The notes: generated by a model not told the origin, from the letters alone. DNA of 64,000 nucleotides from Palsa-504 sp963739615 (GCA_963739615.1 CAVUBD010000035.1:62001-126000); one strand, 5' to 3'. Counted from the stretch's first letter, positions 16,451-25,379 are shown. Program-made: numbers and translations.

Positions 16451-17851
16451 ATGGAATTCACGTACTCCAGTGTGGTGGGCGCCGAACTGAGCGACGTGTT
16501 CGCCTGGCACGGGCGCCCTGGGGCGATCACCCGGCTGACGCCGCCGTGGCAGCCGGTCCGGGTAATACGGGAGGCTGAGTCGTTGCGGGACGGGACCGCC
16601 GTGCTCGGGCTGCCCGGCGGGGTGCGGTGGGTCGCCGCCCACCAGCCAGCCGGGTACGACCCGCCGAATGCGTTCGCCGACACGCTGGAATCCCTTCCGC
16701 TTTCCGCGGTGCTGCCGTGGCGGCACACCCACAGGTTCGCGTCGGCCGGGGAACGGGCCACGCAGGTCACCGACGTGGTCGATACCGCGATGCCGGCCCG
16801 GCTGCTGCGGCCGATGTTCGCCTACCGGCACCGCCAGCTCGCCGATGACCTGGCCGCCATGGCCCGCGCTCGCGCGGTGTGCCCGGACACGCTGACGATA
16901 GCGGTCACCGGCTCGGCCGGCCTGATCGGCACCGCGCTGACCGCGCTGCTCACCACCAGCGGGCACCGGGTCATCCGGCTGGTCCGCCGGCCGCCGCGGG
17001 ACGCGGGGGAGCGGCACTGGCAGCCGGAGCACCCGGACCCCGGACTGCTCAGCGGCGTCGACGCGGTGATCCACCTGGCCGGGGCCTCGATCGGCGGCCG
17101 GTTCACCCCCGAGCGCAAGCGCGAGATCCGCGAAAGCCGGATCACCCCGACCCGGCGCCTGGCCGAACTCGCCGCGGCCACCGCCCCGGACCTGCGTGCC
17201 TTCGTCACGGCGTCGGCCATCGGGATTTACGGCCGCGATCGCGGCGACGAGATCCTGACCGAGACCAGCGCCCGCGGCGAGGGGTTCCTCGCCGATGTCG
17301 TGGCGGACTGGGAAGACGCCACCGCCCCGGCCGCCGCCGCGGGCATCAGGTCGGTGCAGGTGCGCACCGGCATCGCGACAACTCCACGCGGCGGGATGCT
17401 CCGGCTGCTCTACCCGCTGTTCGAGGCCGGCCTCGGCGGCCGCCTTGGCTCGGGCAGGCAGTGGCTGGCCTGGATCGGCCTCGATGACCTGCTCGACGTC
17501 TACCTGCGGGCCGTCGCCGATAGCGGCCTTTCAGGCCCGGTGAACGCCGTCGCGCCCGAGCCGGTCAAGAACATCGACTTCACCCGGACGCTGGCCGCCG
17601 TCCTGCGCAGGCCCGCGCTGCTGCCGGTGCCCGCATTCGGGCCGCGGCTGCTCCTCGGCGAGGAAGGGGCCAGGGAAATTGCCCAGGCCAGCCAGCATGT
17701 CCGGCCGGAGCGGCTGATCCAGGCCGGTCACAAGTTCCGGCAGCCCCGGCTGGATCAGGCCCTGCGTCACCTGTTCGGCCGCGAGGAAACCACCTCCGGC
17801 CGCGAGGAAACCGCGCAGTCGCCAATCCGGACCGCTGACAGCCCCGAATGA
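16451..17851 (+). CDS. SRPBCC domain fused to TIGR01777-family epimerase
   Basis: A 466-residue two-domain protein. Residues 1-150 are an SRPBCC (START-like) domain beginning MEFTYSSVVGAELSDVFAWH. Residues 155-450 are a TIGR01777/SDR39U1 extended SDR (VTGSAGLIGTALTALL for the Rossmann loop, IHLAGASIGGRFTPERKREI, ASAIGIYG for the active-site Tyr region). The C-terminus carries a short duplicated Gly-Arg-Glu-Glu-Thr segment. This fusion is common beside photooxidative-stress genes, but its substrate is unknown. First gene of a same-strand run of lipid genes to 22.2 kb. Confidence 0.85.
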   Translation: MEFTYSSVVGAELSDVFAWHGRPGAITRLTPPWQPVRVIREAESLRDGTAVLGLPGGVRWVAAHQPAGYDPPNAFADTLESLPLSAVLPWRHTHRFASAGERATQVTDVVDTAMPARLLRPMFAYRHRQLADDLAAMARARAVCPDTLTIAVTGSAGLIGTALTALLTTSGHRVIRLVRRPPRDAGERHWQPEHPDPGLLSGVDAVIHLAGASIGGRFTPERKREIRESRITPTRRLAELAAATAPDLRAFVTASAIGIYGRDRGDEILTETSARGEGFLADVVADWEDATAPAAAAGIRSVQVRTGIATTPRGGMLRLLYPLFEAGLGGRLGSGRQWLAWIGLDDLLDVYLRAVADSGLSGPVNAVAPEPVKNIDFTRTLAAVLRRPALLPVPAFGPRLLLGEEGAREIAQASQHVRPERLIQAGHKFRQPRLDQALRHLFGREETTSGREETAQSPIRTADSPE

Positions 17852-17900
17852 GGACCATGGCCAGGCCACAGGAGCCAGGGCCCGCGGCGAGAGGACACAC

Positions 17901-18245
17901 GTGACCGGGCGGAAAATCGCCGTTATCGGCGGTGGCATCAGCGGTCTTGCCGCTGGCTATGTGCTGTCGCGTACCGATCACGTGACCCTGTTCGAGGCTG
18001 ACCGCAGGGCCGACACCAGCGTCACGCTCGGCGGTGCGGGCGTCGTCGACCCGGGTCAGGTCATCGACCGGATGGATTACGAGCATCCGGCCTACACGCC
18101 GGCCTCGGTCGCCGCGCAGGCCCGCCTGCCCGAGCTGAACACGTCCGTCACGGCCTTCGCGGGCGCCTATCACGGCTGGGGCTTCCACGAGGATGGCTGC
18201 CGGTCCGGCGTCGAGGCGGCCCGCGCCCTCGGCGGCACATGGTGA
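17901..18245 (+). CDS. FAD-dependent amine-oxidase-like protein with ~300-residue internal deletion
   Basis: Both ends of a ~430-residue NAD(P)/FAD oxidoreductase (Rv0449c-like) are fused in frame in only 114 codons. Residues 1-50 hold the FAD loop AVIGGGISGLAAGYVLS and FEADRR. Residues 55-112 are the normal C-terminus (MDYEHPAYTPASVAAQARLP, then AFAGAYHGWGFHEDG). Everything between, including the substrate domain, is absent; the junction is close to GVVDPGQVID. It cannot be a functional oxidase. It is preceded by GAGAGGA and overlaps the DUF1365 start by 7 bases, so it is still part of the operon and may be translated. Confidence 0.75.
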   Translation: MTGRKIAVIGGGISGLAAGYVLSRTDHVTLFEADRRADTSVTLGGAGVVDPGQVIDRMDYEHPAYTPASVAAQARLPELNTSVTAFAGAYHGWGFHEDGCRSGVEAARALGGTW

Positions 18246-19012
18246 CCGCGGCCGCCGCCCGCACCCCAGCCGGGACCCGCGCCCTGGCCGGCGCCGTCAT
18301 TTACGACTGCACGATCACCCATGCCCGGACCGCGCCGCTGCGCAATGTGTTCACCTACCACAGCTACCAGTGGCTGGTCGACCTCGACCACCTGCCGCGG
18401 CTGGGACCGGGCCTGCGGCTGCTCGCGCGGTTCGAGGCCCGCGACCATCTCGGCGATCCGCGGCGAACGATCCGCGAGAACGTGGACCGCTTCCTCCGCA
18501 ATCGCGGCGTGGACCTCGGCGGCGGCCGGGTGCTGATGCTGGCGCACGCGCGCGTGCTCGGGTACGTGTTCAACCCGCTGACCGTCTACTGGTGCCACCG
18601 CGCGGACGGCACGCTGGCCTGCGTGGTGGCCGAGGTGCACAACACCTACGGCCAGCGGCACGCGTACCTGCTGCACACCGACGAACGCGGCCGGGCCCAG
18701 GTGCCCAAGGAGTTCTACGTCTCGCCGTTCTACCCGGTCGACGGCCGGTACCGGATGAGCCTGCCCGAGCCGGGTGCCCGGCTCGCGCTGAGCATCGTGC
18801 TCGGCCGCCCGGACGGGCAGACGTTCGCGGCCAGCGTGCACGGCCGGGGCGTCCCGGCGACCGTGCGGGCCCTCCTCGGTGCCGTCGCGCGGCATCCGTG
18901 GTCCACGGCGGCCGTCACCGCCCGGATCCGATGGCAGGGGATCAAGCTTTACCTTCGCGGGCTGCGGGTCATACCGCGGCCCGCTCAGCTACCCCAAGGG
19001 GGGGTGAAGTGA
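18239..19012 (+). CDS. DUF1365 family protein
   Basis: Intact 257-residue DUF1365 protein (AVIYDCTITHARTAPLRNVF, FNPLTVYWCH, EVHNTYGQRHAYLL, KEFYVSPFYPVDGRY). The family is almost always found between an FAD amine-oxidase-like gene and a CFA-type methyltransferase, as here. The neighbours are implicated in branched (10-methyl) or furan fatty acid synthesis in mycobacteria and Rhodobacter, so a role in membrane fatty-acid modification is inferred. Its last bases (GTGA) overlap the next start. Confidence 0.88.
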   Translation: MVTAAAARTPAGTRALAGAVIYDCTITHARTAPLRNVFTYHSYQWLVDLDHLPRLGPGLRLLARFEARDHLGDPRRTIRENVDRFLRNRGVDLGGGRVLMLAHARVLGYVFNPLTVYWCHRADGTLACVVAEVHNTYGQRHAYLLHTDERGRAQVPKEFYVSPFYPVDGRYRMSLPEPGARLALSIVLGRPDGQTFAASVHGRGVPATVRALLGAVARHPWSTAAVTARIRWQGIKLYLRGLRVIPRPAQLPQGGVK

Positions 19013-20280
19013 CCAGCATCAGCACGCAGCACGCCGCGCCCGCGGTCATCGACGCCGCGCGGTGGCCCGATGTCGCCGTGGCGTCGGGGCGCCCGTTGCG
19101 CGCGGCCGTCGCGCGTGCCCTGTTCACCGCCGGCGTGGCCTGGCTGCCGCTGCGGGTGCGGTTTCCGGACGGCCGGCTGATCGGCGCGGGGGCGCCGGCC
19201 GCTCCGGTGCTGGTCCTGCGGCGTCCCCGCGAGTTCTTCCGCCGCGTCGGCGCCTCCGGCCTGATCGGCTTCGGCGAGTCTTACATGGCGGGCGACTGGG
19301 ACAGCGAAGACCTGACCGGCCTGCTCACGGTCTTCGCCGCCCACGTCGGCGACCTGGTGCCGACCTGGCAGCAGCGGCTCAGGCAGCTCGCGGTGCGCAG
19401 GCACCCGTCCGGCGACACGCAGACCCGCGAGGGCGCGCGCCGCAACATCGGCCGCCACTACGACCTGTCCAACGAACTGTTCGCGTTGTTCCTCGACGAG
19501 ACCATGACCTACTCCTCCGCCCTGTTCGGCACCGCCCGAGACGGCTCCCCTGTCGCGTCGGAGCCGCTGCTCGCCGAGGCGCAGCGCCGCAAGATCGACC
19601 GAATGCTCGACCGGGCCGGGGTCGGGCCGGGGTGCCGGCTGCTCGAAGTCGGCACCGGCTGGGGCGAGCTGGCGATGCGGGCCGCGCGTCTCGGCGCCCG
19701 CGTGGTCACGATCACGATCTCGCGGGAGCAGCAGGCGCTCGCCGCCCGCCGGGTCGCCGAGGCCGGGCTGGCCGGGCGGGTCAGCGTCGAACTGCGCGAC
19801 TACCGCGACATCGAGGGCGAGTTCGACGCCATCTGCTCGGTCGAGATGATCGAGGCGGTCGGCGAGCGCTACTGGGACGGCTACTTCGCGGCGCTCGACC
19901 AGCACCTCGCACCCGGCGGCCGCATCGCGCTGCAGACGATCACGATGGCGCACGACCGGATGCTGGCCACCCGCCGCACCTACACCTGGATCCACAAGTA
20001 CATCTTCCCCGGCGGCCTGCTCCCGTCTGTCACCGCGATCGAGAACAGCCTGGCCCGCTCCACCCGGCTGTGGATCATGGCCCGCGACGACTTCGGCGCG
20101 CACTACGCGGAAACGCTGCGGCTCTGGCGCGAGCGCTTCTGCGTCCACGCCGATGAGGTCGCGCGCCTCGGCTTCGATGAGGTGTTCAACCGCATGTGGA
20201 CCTTCTACCTGGCCTACTCCGAAGCCGGCTTCCGGTCCGGCTACATCGGCGTCAGCCAGCTCACCCTGGCCAGGCTATGA
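19009..20280 (+). CDS. Cyclopropane-fatty-acyl-phospholipid synthase family methyltransferase (UfaA1-like)
   Basis: Full-length 423-residue CFA/mycolic-acid-type methyltransferase. It has the N-terminal lipid-binding region (GFGESYMAGDWDSEDL, ~85-100), RNIGRHYDLSNELFALFLD at ~145-163, SAM motif I LLEVGTGWGELAM (211-223), VTISREQQ, and EMIEAVGERYW. It would methylate the double bond of phospholipid-bound unsaturated acyl chains, giving cyclopropane or, with a reductase, 10-methyl chains (as proposed for Rv0447c). GTG 19009 has AAGGGGGG upstream and overlaps the DUF1365 stop. This is the one lipid-modifying gene here that looks fully functional. Confidence 0.9.
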   Translation: MTSISTQHAAPAVIDAARWPDVAVASGRPLRAAVARALFTAGVAWLPLRVRFPDGRLIGAGAPAAPVLVLRRPREFFRRVGASGLIGFGESYMAGDWDSEDLTGLLTVFAAHVGDLVPTWQQRLRQLAVRRHPSGDTQTREGARRNIGRHYDLSNELFALFLDETMTYSSALFGTARDGSPVASEPLLAEAQRRKIDRMLDRAGVGPGCRLLEVGTGWGELAMRAARLGARVVTITISREQQALAARRVAEAGLAGRVSVELRDYRDIEGEFDAICSVEMIEAVGERYWDGYFAALDQHLAPGGRIALQTITMAHDRMLATRRTYTWIHKYIFPGGLLPSVTAIENSLARSTRLWIMARDDFGAHYAETLRLWRERFCVHADEVARLGFDEVFNRMWTFYLAYSEAGFRSGYIGVSQLTLARL

Positions 20281-21254
20281 CCCGCGCCGGCGAGAAGAAG
20301 TCCGGCCCCGCGCCAGCCGCCCAAGCCGCCGAGGTCATCGCGTCCCTGCTCAGGACCCACGCCGGCCTGGACCTGCCGGTCCGCCTGCGCGCCTGGGACG
20401 GCAGCGAGGCGGGACCCCAAGGACCCCAGGGCCCGCGGGGCGCGCCCGTCGCGGTCATCCGGTCGCCGCAGGCGCTGCGCCGCCTGCTCTGGCGGCCGGG
20501 CGAGCTCGGCCTGGCCCGCGCCTACATCGCCGGCGAACTGGACGTCGAGGGCGACCTCACCGAAGGCCTGCGCCTCGTCCTCGGCGCGATCCGCCGCAAC
20601 AGCGCGCCAGCCCGCGCGACCACGGCTCCGCCAGTACGGGCCGCCCGGACCGCGGCCACGCTAGCCGCCGCGGTCCGGGCCGCGGTCCGGGCCGCGCGGC
20701 AGCTGAAGGTCCTCGGCCCGCCGCCGCCGCCGCCCGACTGCGAGCTGGGCCTGGGGGAGCGCGCCGAGATCAGGATCCAGGACTACCGGGACACCGGCGG
20801 CGGCCCGTACGACGCGATCGCGTCGGTGGAGATGGGCAAGCATGTGGGCGCGGCCAATTACCCCCGGTTCTGCGCCGTGCTCTTCCGGCTGGTCAAGCCC
20901 GGTGGCCGGCTGCTCATCCAGCAGATGTCCCGGGGTGCCCGCGCTCCGGGCGGGGGTCCCTTCATCGAGTCCTACATAACCCCGGACATGACCATGCGCC
21001 CGGTCGGCGAAACGGTGCGGCTGATCGAGGACGCCGGCTTCGAGGTCATCGCCGTCGAGGCGATGCGCCCCCATTACGTCCGGACCATCCGGGCCTGGCT
21101 CGGCAACTTCGAGGCCAACCTGGCCGCCATCAGGGAGATCCTCACCGAGGAGCAGGTCCGCGTCTGGCGGCTGTACCTGGCCGGCGGGGCGCTGGCGTTC
21201 GAGGAGGGCCGGATGGACGTCGACCAGATCCTCGCTGTCAGGCCGGAACGGTGA
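20277..21254 (+). CDS. CFA-type methyltransferase lacking its SAM-binding segment
   Basis: A second CFA-synthase family protein (325 residues). The N-terminal part (SPQALRRLLWRPGELGLARA, AYIAGELDVEGDL) and C-terminal part (IRIQDYRD, then EMGKHVGAANYP, KPGGRLL, RTIRAWLGNFEANLAAIREI) are well preserved. They are joined across a poly-Pro stretch (VLGPPPPPP) where about 100-130 residues are missing. The lost part includes the HYD..NDFY segment and SAM motif I. The frame is retained, so a protein could be made but should not bind SAM normally. ATGA overlap with the upstream gene and GTGA overlap with the downstream one. Confidence 0.75.
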   Translation: MTRAGEKKSGPAPAAQAAEVIASLLRTHAGLDLPVRLRAWDGSEAGPQGPQGPRGAPVAVIRSPQALRRLLWRPGELGLARAYIAGELDVEGDLTEGLRLVLGAIRRNSAPARATTAPPVRAARTAATLAAAVRAAVRAARQLKVLGPPPPPPDCELGLGERAEIRIQDYRDTGGGPYDAIASVEMGKHVGAANYPRFCAVLFRLVKPGGRLLIQQMSRGARAPGGGPFIESYITPDMTMRPVGETVRLIEDAGFEVIAVEAMRPHYVRTIRAWLGNFEANLAAIREILTEEQVRVWRLYLAGGALAFEEGRMDVDQILAVRPER

Positions 21255-22182
21255 CCGGCATCCCCGCCGGACCGTTCGCCGTCACGCTGCTGAGCACGGC
21301 GGCCGCGCTGCTGGTGATGATGGGCGTGACGTTCGCGGTCGCGCTGACGGCCGGTAAGCACAGCGTGGTCGACACCGCGTGGGGCATCGGCATCGCCGTG
21401 ACCGGCCTGCTCAGCTCGACCGGGCACGGGCAGCCCGCGCGCCGCTACCTCCTGCTGGCCTGCGCCGTCGTCTGGGGCCTGCGGCTGGCCGCCTACATCG
21501 GCTGGCGCAACCACGCCAACCCGAGGATCCCCGCTACCTGGACATGCTGAACCGGGCGAAGGGGAATCCGGACGCCTACGCGTTCCGGGTCATCTACCTG
21601 CTCCAGGCCGTGATCTTGTGGGTGGCCTGCCTCCCGATCCAGGCCGGCCTGCTCGAGCGCGCCCCGGCCAGCCCGCTCACGATCGCCGGCGCTGTCCTGT
21701 GGCTGGCCGGCTTCCTCTTCGAGTCGGCGGGGGACTGGCAGCTGGCCCGGTTCAAGGCCGACCCCGGGCACCAGGGCATGATCATGGACCGCGGCCTGTG
21801 GCGGTACACCCGCCATCCGAACTACTTCGGCGACTGCTGCATGTGGTGGGGCCTGTTCCTGATCAGCCTGGGTTCGGCGACCGGGCTGGCGTTCGTGTTC
21901 GCCCCGGTGCTGATGACCTACATCCTGACCCGCGGCACCGGCGCCAGGATGACCGACCGCCGGATGACCGCCGCCCGTCCCCAGTACGCCGACTACGTCG
22001 CCCGCACCAGCGGCTTCTTCCCCCTCCCCCCCAAACACACCCCCGCCAGAGGCCACTTACGTGCCCCCCGCCCCCGCGCCCCACAAAAGCTGCACCTCAG
22101 ACCACAGCAGCCCTCCCAGCAACAAGAGCCGGCTCAGACGCTGTGCCGCAGGCGCAGTCCGGCGGGGAACGGCGCGAGGTAG
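21251..22182 (+). pseudogene. DUF1295 (steroid 5-alpha-reductase-like) membrane protein, frameshifted
   Basis: Starts at GTG 21251 in a GTGA overlap. Frame 1 carries two helices and HSVVDTAWGIGIAV to YIGWRNHANP, then ends in a TGA. The continuation (EDPRYLDMLNRAKGNP, DRGLWRYTRHPNYFGD, CMWWGLFLISLG, ARTSGFFPLPP) is in the next frame, so a one-base shift lies near 21520-21527. The RHPNYFG region is the conserved isoprenylcysteine-methyltransferase/reductase-like core. After the family end near 22035 the frame runs on to 22182, antisense to the DUF523 gene. This family accompanies the same lipid operon in mycobacteria. Confidence 0.75.
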
Positions 22183-23063
22183 GTCTGCGCCGCCAGCCAG
22201 GGCAGCTCGCCGCCGCTGGCGTAGTGGGCCAGCAGCGCGACCGGCACGCTGAGCGGCAGCTCACCCCGCCGGTACGCGTCGATCTGCTCCACCAGGTCAT
22301 CGCGCCTGGCCCGGTCGAGCTCCCGGCCGACCCGGCTGTAGGCGTGCAGCAGCGCGTTGGCGTGCCGCCCCCTGGTCGCCCGCCCCGCCATCGCCGCCAG
22401 GAACACGTCCCCGTACAGCACCCCCGCCCGCACAGACGACCCGGCCGCCGCGACGATCCGGCCCGCCTCCCGGTAGCGCAGCGGGTCGTGCGCCAGCAAC
22501 TGCAGCTTGTGCCGCGCGTGGAACCCGACAAGCTCCCGCGGCTCCCGCCAGCCGGCCAGCAGCACGCGCAGCCGGGCCGCGGCGAACACGCGCTCCGCGA
22601 ACGCCTCCCGCAGTCCCGCGTCGTTCAGCCGCCCCTCGTCCTCAACCGCCAGCCGCGGGAAAGCGGCCATAACCCGCTCCGCGTACAGCCCCCGCCCCCC
22701 GTGGTCGGCCGGCTGCCCGTCCGGCCGGTACCGCGGAATGCTAGAAATCCCGCAGCTCGGCGACTTGGCCTTGAACACGTACCCGTCCAGGCCAGCGGGC
22801 AGCGGCAGCGCCGCCATCGCGTCGGTGTGATCGAGCGTGCCGCCCCGGTTGACCAGCCGCCCTGCCGCGGTCAGCCGGATCGCCTCGCGCGGGGTGCCCA
22901 GCCCGATCTCGATCTCCGGGCAGTACGGCACCCAGTCGACGAACGGCGCCAGTTCATCGGTCAGGAAGCGGGACCGCTTGTGCCCCCCGTTGAACCGCAC
23001 CTCGGCCCCGAGCAGGCAGCTCGACACGCCGAGCCGCGGCCGCGCGCCGTCAGCATCCCGCAT
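22134..23063 (-). CDS. DUF523 + DUF1722 protein (YbgA-like)
   Basis: A 309-residue two-domain protein. DUF523 is at ~10-150 with its conserved cysteines (VSSCLLGAEVRFNGG, PYCPEIEIGLGTPREAIRL, AKSPSCGI). DUF1722 is at ~165-300 (ELVGFHARHKLQLLAHDP). The family is frequently linked to photolyase genes, as here, where it is divergent from the photolyase remnant 37 bp away. Proposed roles include light-induced repair or thio-chemistry; no reaction is proven to my knowledge. Intact. Confidence 0.88.
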   Translation of the reverse strand: MRDADGARPRLGVSSCLLGAEVRFNGGHKRSRFLTDELAPFVDWVPYCPEIEIGLGTPREAIRLTAAGRLVNRGGTLDHTDAMAALPLPAGLDGYVFKAKSPSCGISSIPRYRPDGQPADHGGRGLYAERVMAAFPRLAVEDEGRLNDAGLREAFAERVFAAARLRVLLAGWREPRELVGFHARHKLQLLAHDPLRYREAGRIVAAAGSSVRAGVLYGDVFLAAMAGRATRGRHANALLHAYSRVGRELDRARRDDLVEQIDAYRRGELPLSVPVALLAHYASGGELPWLAAQTYLAPFPAGLRLRHSV

Positions 23064-23100
23064 AATTCAGCTTCTCACGCCCGCACAGAAGGGACGGCGG

Positions 23101-23562
23101 ATGGAAACCGCGATTGTGCTGTTCACGCGTGATCTCCGGCTGCACGACAACCCGGCGCTGCACCTGGCGTGCCGCCAGGCCCGGCAGGTGCTGCCGCTTT
23201 TCGTCGCTGACCCCGCGATCCCCGCGCCGCCGAACCGGCCCGGCGCGTCCTGGCACGACGACCACGACGCGCTCGAGGCCTGGCGGGCGGGACGGACCGG
23301 GATACCGATCGTGGACGCCGGGATGCGTCAGCTGGCCGCCGAAGGGTTCAACTGGCAGTGGGTGGCCGGGACCGGCAACAGCACCCGCCCCAACCGGGTC
23401 ATGAACCCGCTCAGGCAGGCCCAGCGGTTCGACCCGGCGGGCGAGTACGTCCGCCGCTACGTGCCCGAGCTGGCCGGCCTCGACCCCCAGTACCTCCAGA
23501 CCCCCTGGAAATCGAAGGCCGGCCACCTCGGCTACCCCGATCCGATCGTCGAGCTCGGCTGA
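23101..23562 (+). CDS. DNA photolyase with two internal deletions
   Basis: 153 codons against ~450 for a normal cryptochrome/photolyase. Residues 1-42 are the photolyase N-terminus (TAIVLFTRDLRLHDNPALHL, VADPAI). The frame then jumps to the FAD-domain segment GRTGIPIVDAGMRQLAAEGF and, after another gap of ~40 residues, to NWQWVAGTGNSTRPNRVMNP and the usual C-terminus (RRYVPELAGL, GYPDPIV). The antenna-binding domain and most FAD contacts are gone, so photorepair activity is excluded. Both deletions keep the frame. The ATG follows AAGGGACGG at good spacing. Confidence 0.8.
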   Translation: METAIVLFTRDLRLHDNPALHLACRQARQVLPLFVADPAIPAPPNRPGASWHDDHDALEAWRAGRTGIPIVDAGMRQLAAEGFNWQWVAGTGNSTRPNRVMNPLRQAQRFDPAGEYVRRYVPELAGLDPQYLQTPWKSKAGHLGYPDPIVELG

Positions 23563-23575
23563 GGCAGTCACCCAC

Positions 23576-23615
23576 GGTCCGTTCGGCTCATTCAGTTCTT
23601 TGGGCCGAACGGTCC
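23576..23615. terminator. Hairpin, bidirectional terminator between convergent genes
   Basis: Arms containing CCGTTCGGC and GCCGAACGG (14 bp with one mismatch and one wobble) surround a 12-nt AT-rich loop, between the photolyase remnant (+) and the fasciclin remnant (-). Same core as the hairpins at 983 and 58201. Confidence 0.7.
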
Positions 23616-23640
23616 TCGGTTCCCGCGGCAAGACAACGGA

Positions 23641-24396
23641 CTACTTGGGTATCAGCACGGTGTCGATGATGTAGACGGTGGCGTTGGCGGTCTGGACGTT
23701 GCCGCAGACCACGTGGGCGCCGTTGACGGTGTAGCTGCCGTTCATCGTGGCCGGAGTGACGGTGCCGCCCTCGAGCGTCTTGATGGCCATGCCGGAGGCC
23801 AGGCCGGCGGCGTCTCGCGGCCGGAGGCCACGTGGTAGGTGAGGATCTTGGTCAGCTCGGCCTTGCTGGCCAGCAGCCTGTCCAGGGTGGCGGCCGGGAT
23901 CTTGGCGAACGCGGCGTTGTCGGGGGCGCGCACCTGGAGCGTGTGCAGCCCGGGGCGGGCTGGCGTCCCAGTCCCACCGCCACTGCCGCCACGTGTCGAT
24001 GGCGTCGACGGCGGCCAGACGGGCCTGGTGCCACCGGCCGTTGTCCACGTTGACCTCGACCGCGGCGATGCCCGTGGCCGGCGCCCAGGCCACTCCCGCC
24101 ACCGTGACGGGCCCGGCCTTGACCTGCGCGAGCGGCTTGGGCACGTCGATACGCGACTCGGTCTTGACCGGCGCCTGGGCCGCGTAGCCGCGCTGGGTCC
24201 AGTAGGCGCGCTGCCGCGCGAACGTGGTGAGCGTCAGCCGGGTGACCCACTTGGTCGCGGACACGTACCCGTACAGGCCGGGGACCAGCATCCGCGCGGG
24301 GAACCCGTGCGCGATCGGCAGCGGCTGGCCGTTCATGCCGACGGTCTCCCCGACCGCGGTCACCGGGGCACCCTGCGGGCCGGTGACCGGCAGCGA
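23641..24396 (-). pseudogene. Fused remnants of a sulfite-oxidase-like enzyme and a fasciclin protein
   Basis: Reading from 24396 down: the C-terminal half of a membrane molybdopterin oxidoreductase of the SUOX family (GMNGQPLPIAHGFPARMLVP, YVSATKWVTRLTL, VKTESRIDVP, TWRQWRWDWDA). Then, after a frameshift near 23960, LHTLQVRA joins directly to PDNAAFAKIPAATLDRLLAS, a fasciclin (MPT70/MPT83-like) domain. A second frameshift near 23830 is needed to reach ASGMAIKTLEGGTVTP and the normal end (YIIDTVLIPK). So a deletion fused two neighbouring genes and indels followed. In SigK loci the fasciclin and SUOX genes are typical sigma targets. Confidence 0.7.
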
Positions 24397-24576
24397 GTGA
24401 ACCGCTGCCTGGACGGCCTCACCGACCTGCAGCGTGAGTCGATCAAGCTCGCTTACTACGGCGGTTACTCCTATCCGGAGGTGGCGCAGCTCCTCGGCGT
24501 GGCCCTGGGCACGGTCAAGACCCGGATCCGTGACGGGCTGATCAGGATGCGTGACTGCATGGGGGTGGCCTGGTGA
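24391..24576 (+). pseudogene. SigK-like ECF sigma factor, region 4 only
   Basis: The last ~60 codons of an ECF sigma factor: CLDGLTDLQRESIKLAYYGG, then YSYPEVAQLLGVALGTVKTR and RIRDGLIRMRDCMGV, the classical sigma-4 HTH of SigK-type factors. Region 2 and the start are missing; upstream sequence switches at ~24390 to the minus-strand SUOX fragment. Without region 2 it cannot bind -10 DNA or core normally. Its TGA overlaps the GTG of the anti-sigma gene (GTGA), the native coupling of a sigma/anti-sigma pair. Confidence 0.75.
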
Positions 24577-25379
24577 AGACGATGCGCGACGACATGCACG
24601 TGCTGACCGGCAGCTACGCCCTCGACGCCCTGACCGGAGCCGAACGGGACGATTTCGAGCGTCATCTGCACCGCTGCCCGTGCTGCGAGGCCGAGGTCCG
24701 CGGGCTCCGCGAGACCGCGGCCCGGCTCGCCATGGCCCAGGCGGTCCGGCCACCCGAGGTCATGCAGTCCCGGGTGCTGGCCGCTACCTACCGGACCAGG
24801 CAGCTGCCGCCCGTGCACGGCGACCGGGGCCGCCGGACGCACCGCCGGGCCCGGGTACCGGGGCTGCTCGCCGACGAGCTTGGCGCCAGGCGGCTGGAAC
24901 GGGATCGCCGCTTTCCCCGGCCGGGGATGCCGCGGCTGGTCGCCTCGGTCGCCGCGGCCAGCGTGGCGGCCGCGGTCGGCCTGGGCATCAGCCAGGTCGA
25001 CACCCAGCACCAGCTGCAGTCGGCCCGGGCCAGCAACGCCGCGATCACCCGGGTGGTGCAGGCCCCCGATGCCCGCCTCGAGACGATGCGGGCCAGCTCG
25101 GGCGGAACCGTGACCGTCGTGTTCTCCGGCCAGCAGCGGGCGGCCGTCATCACCACCACCGGGATGGCGTCCCTGCCGTCCGGGCGGGTCTACCAGCTGT
25201 GGGTCATGAGCCCGGCGGGCGCTCGCCCGGCAGGCCTGCTCACCCAGCCGGGCCAGACCAGCCAGGTGCTGGCCGCCGGTGTCCGGCCCGGCGACCGGAT
25301 CGGGATCACCGTCGAGCCGGCCGGAGGGACGTCCAAGCCGACCACCACGCCCGTCGTGGCGGTGCCGCTGACCACGTAG
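24573..25379 (+). CDS. rskA: Anti-sigma-K factor RskA-like protein
   Basis: A 268-residue anti-sigma factor. It has an N-terminal cytoplasmic domain with HVLTGSYALDALTGAERDDF and a zinc-finger-like HLHRCPCC (~residues 29-36), one transmembrane helix (~130-148, ASVAAASVAAAVGLGI), then an extracytoplasmic RskA_C domain (VYQLWVMSPAG, GITVEPAGGTSKPTTTP). In mycobacteria RskA is cleaved under redox stress to release SigK. The gene is intact, but its cognate sigma gene directly upstream is reduced to region 4, so it is now an orphan or acts on another factor. Confidence 0.85.
   Translation: MKTMRDDMHVLTGSYALDALTGAERDDFERHLHRCPCCEAEVRGLRETAARLAMAQAVRPPEVMQSRVLAATYRTRQLPPVHGDRGRRTHRRARVPGLLADELGARRLERDRRFPRPGMPRLVASVAAASVAAAVGLGISQVDTQHQLQSARASNAAITRVVQAPDARLETMRASSGGTVTVVFSGQQRAAVITTTGMASLPSGRVYQLWVMSPAGARPAGLLTQPGQTSQVLAAGVRPGDRIGITVEPAGGTSKPTTTPVVAVPLTT

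Noticed and set aside
18193..20280. 695-codon continuous frame covering DUF1365 and CFA-1
   Set aside because: The first ~270 codons are an out-of-frame Arg/Pro-rich shadow of the DUF1365 gene; the real CFA start is GTG 19009.
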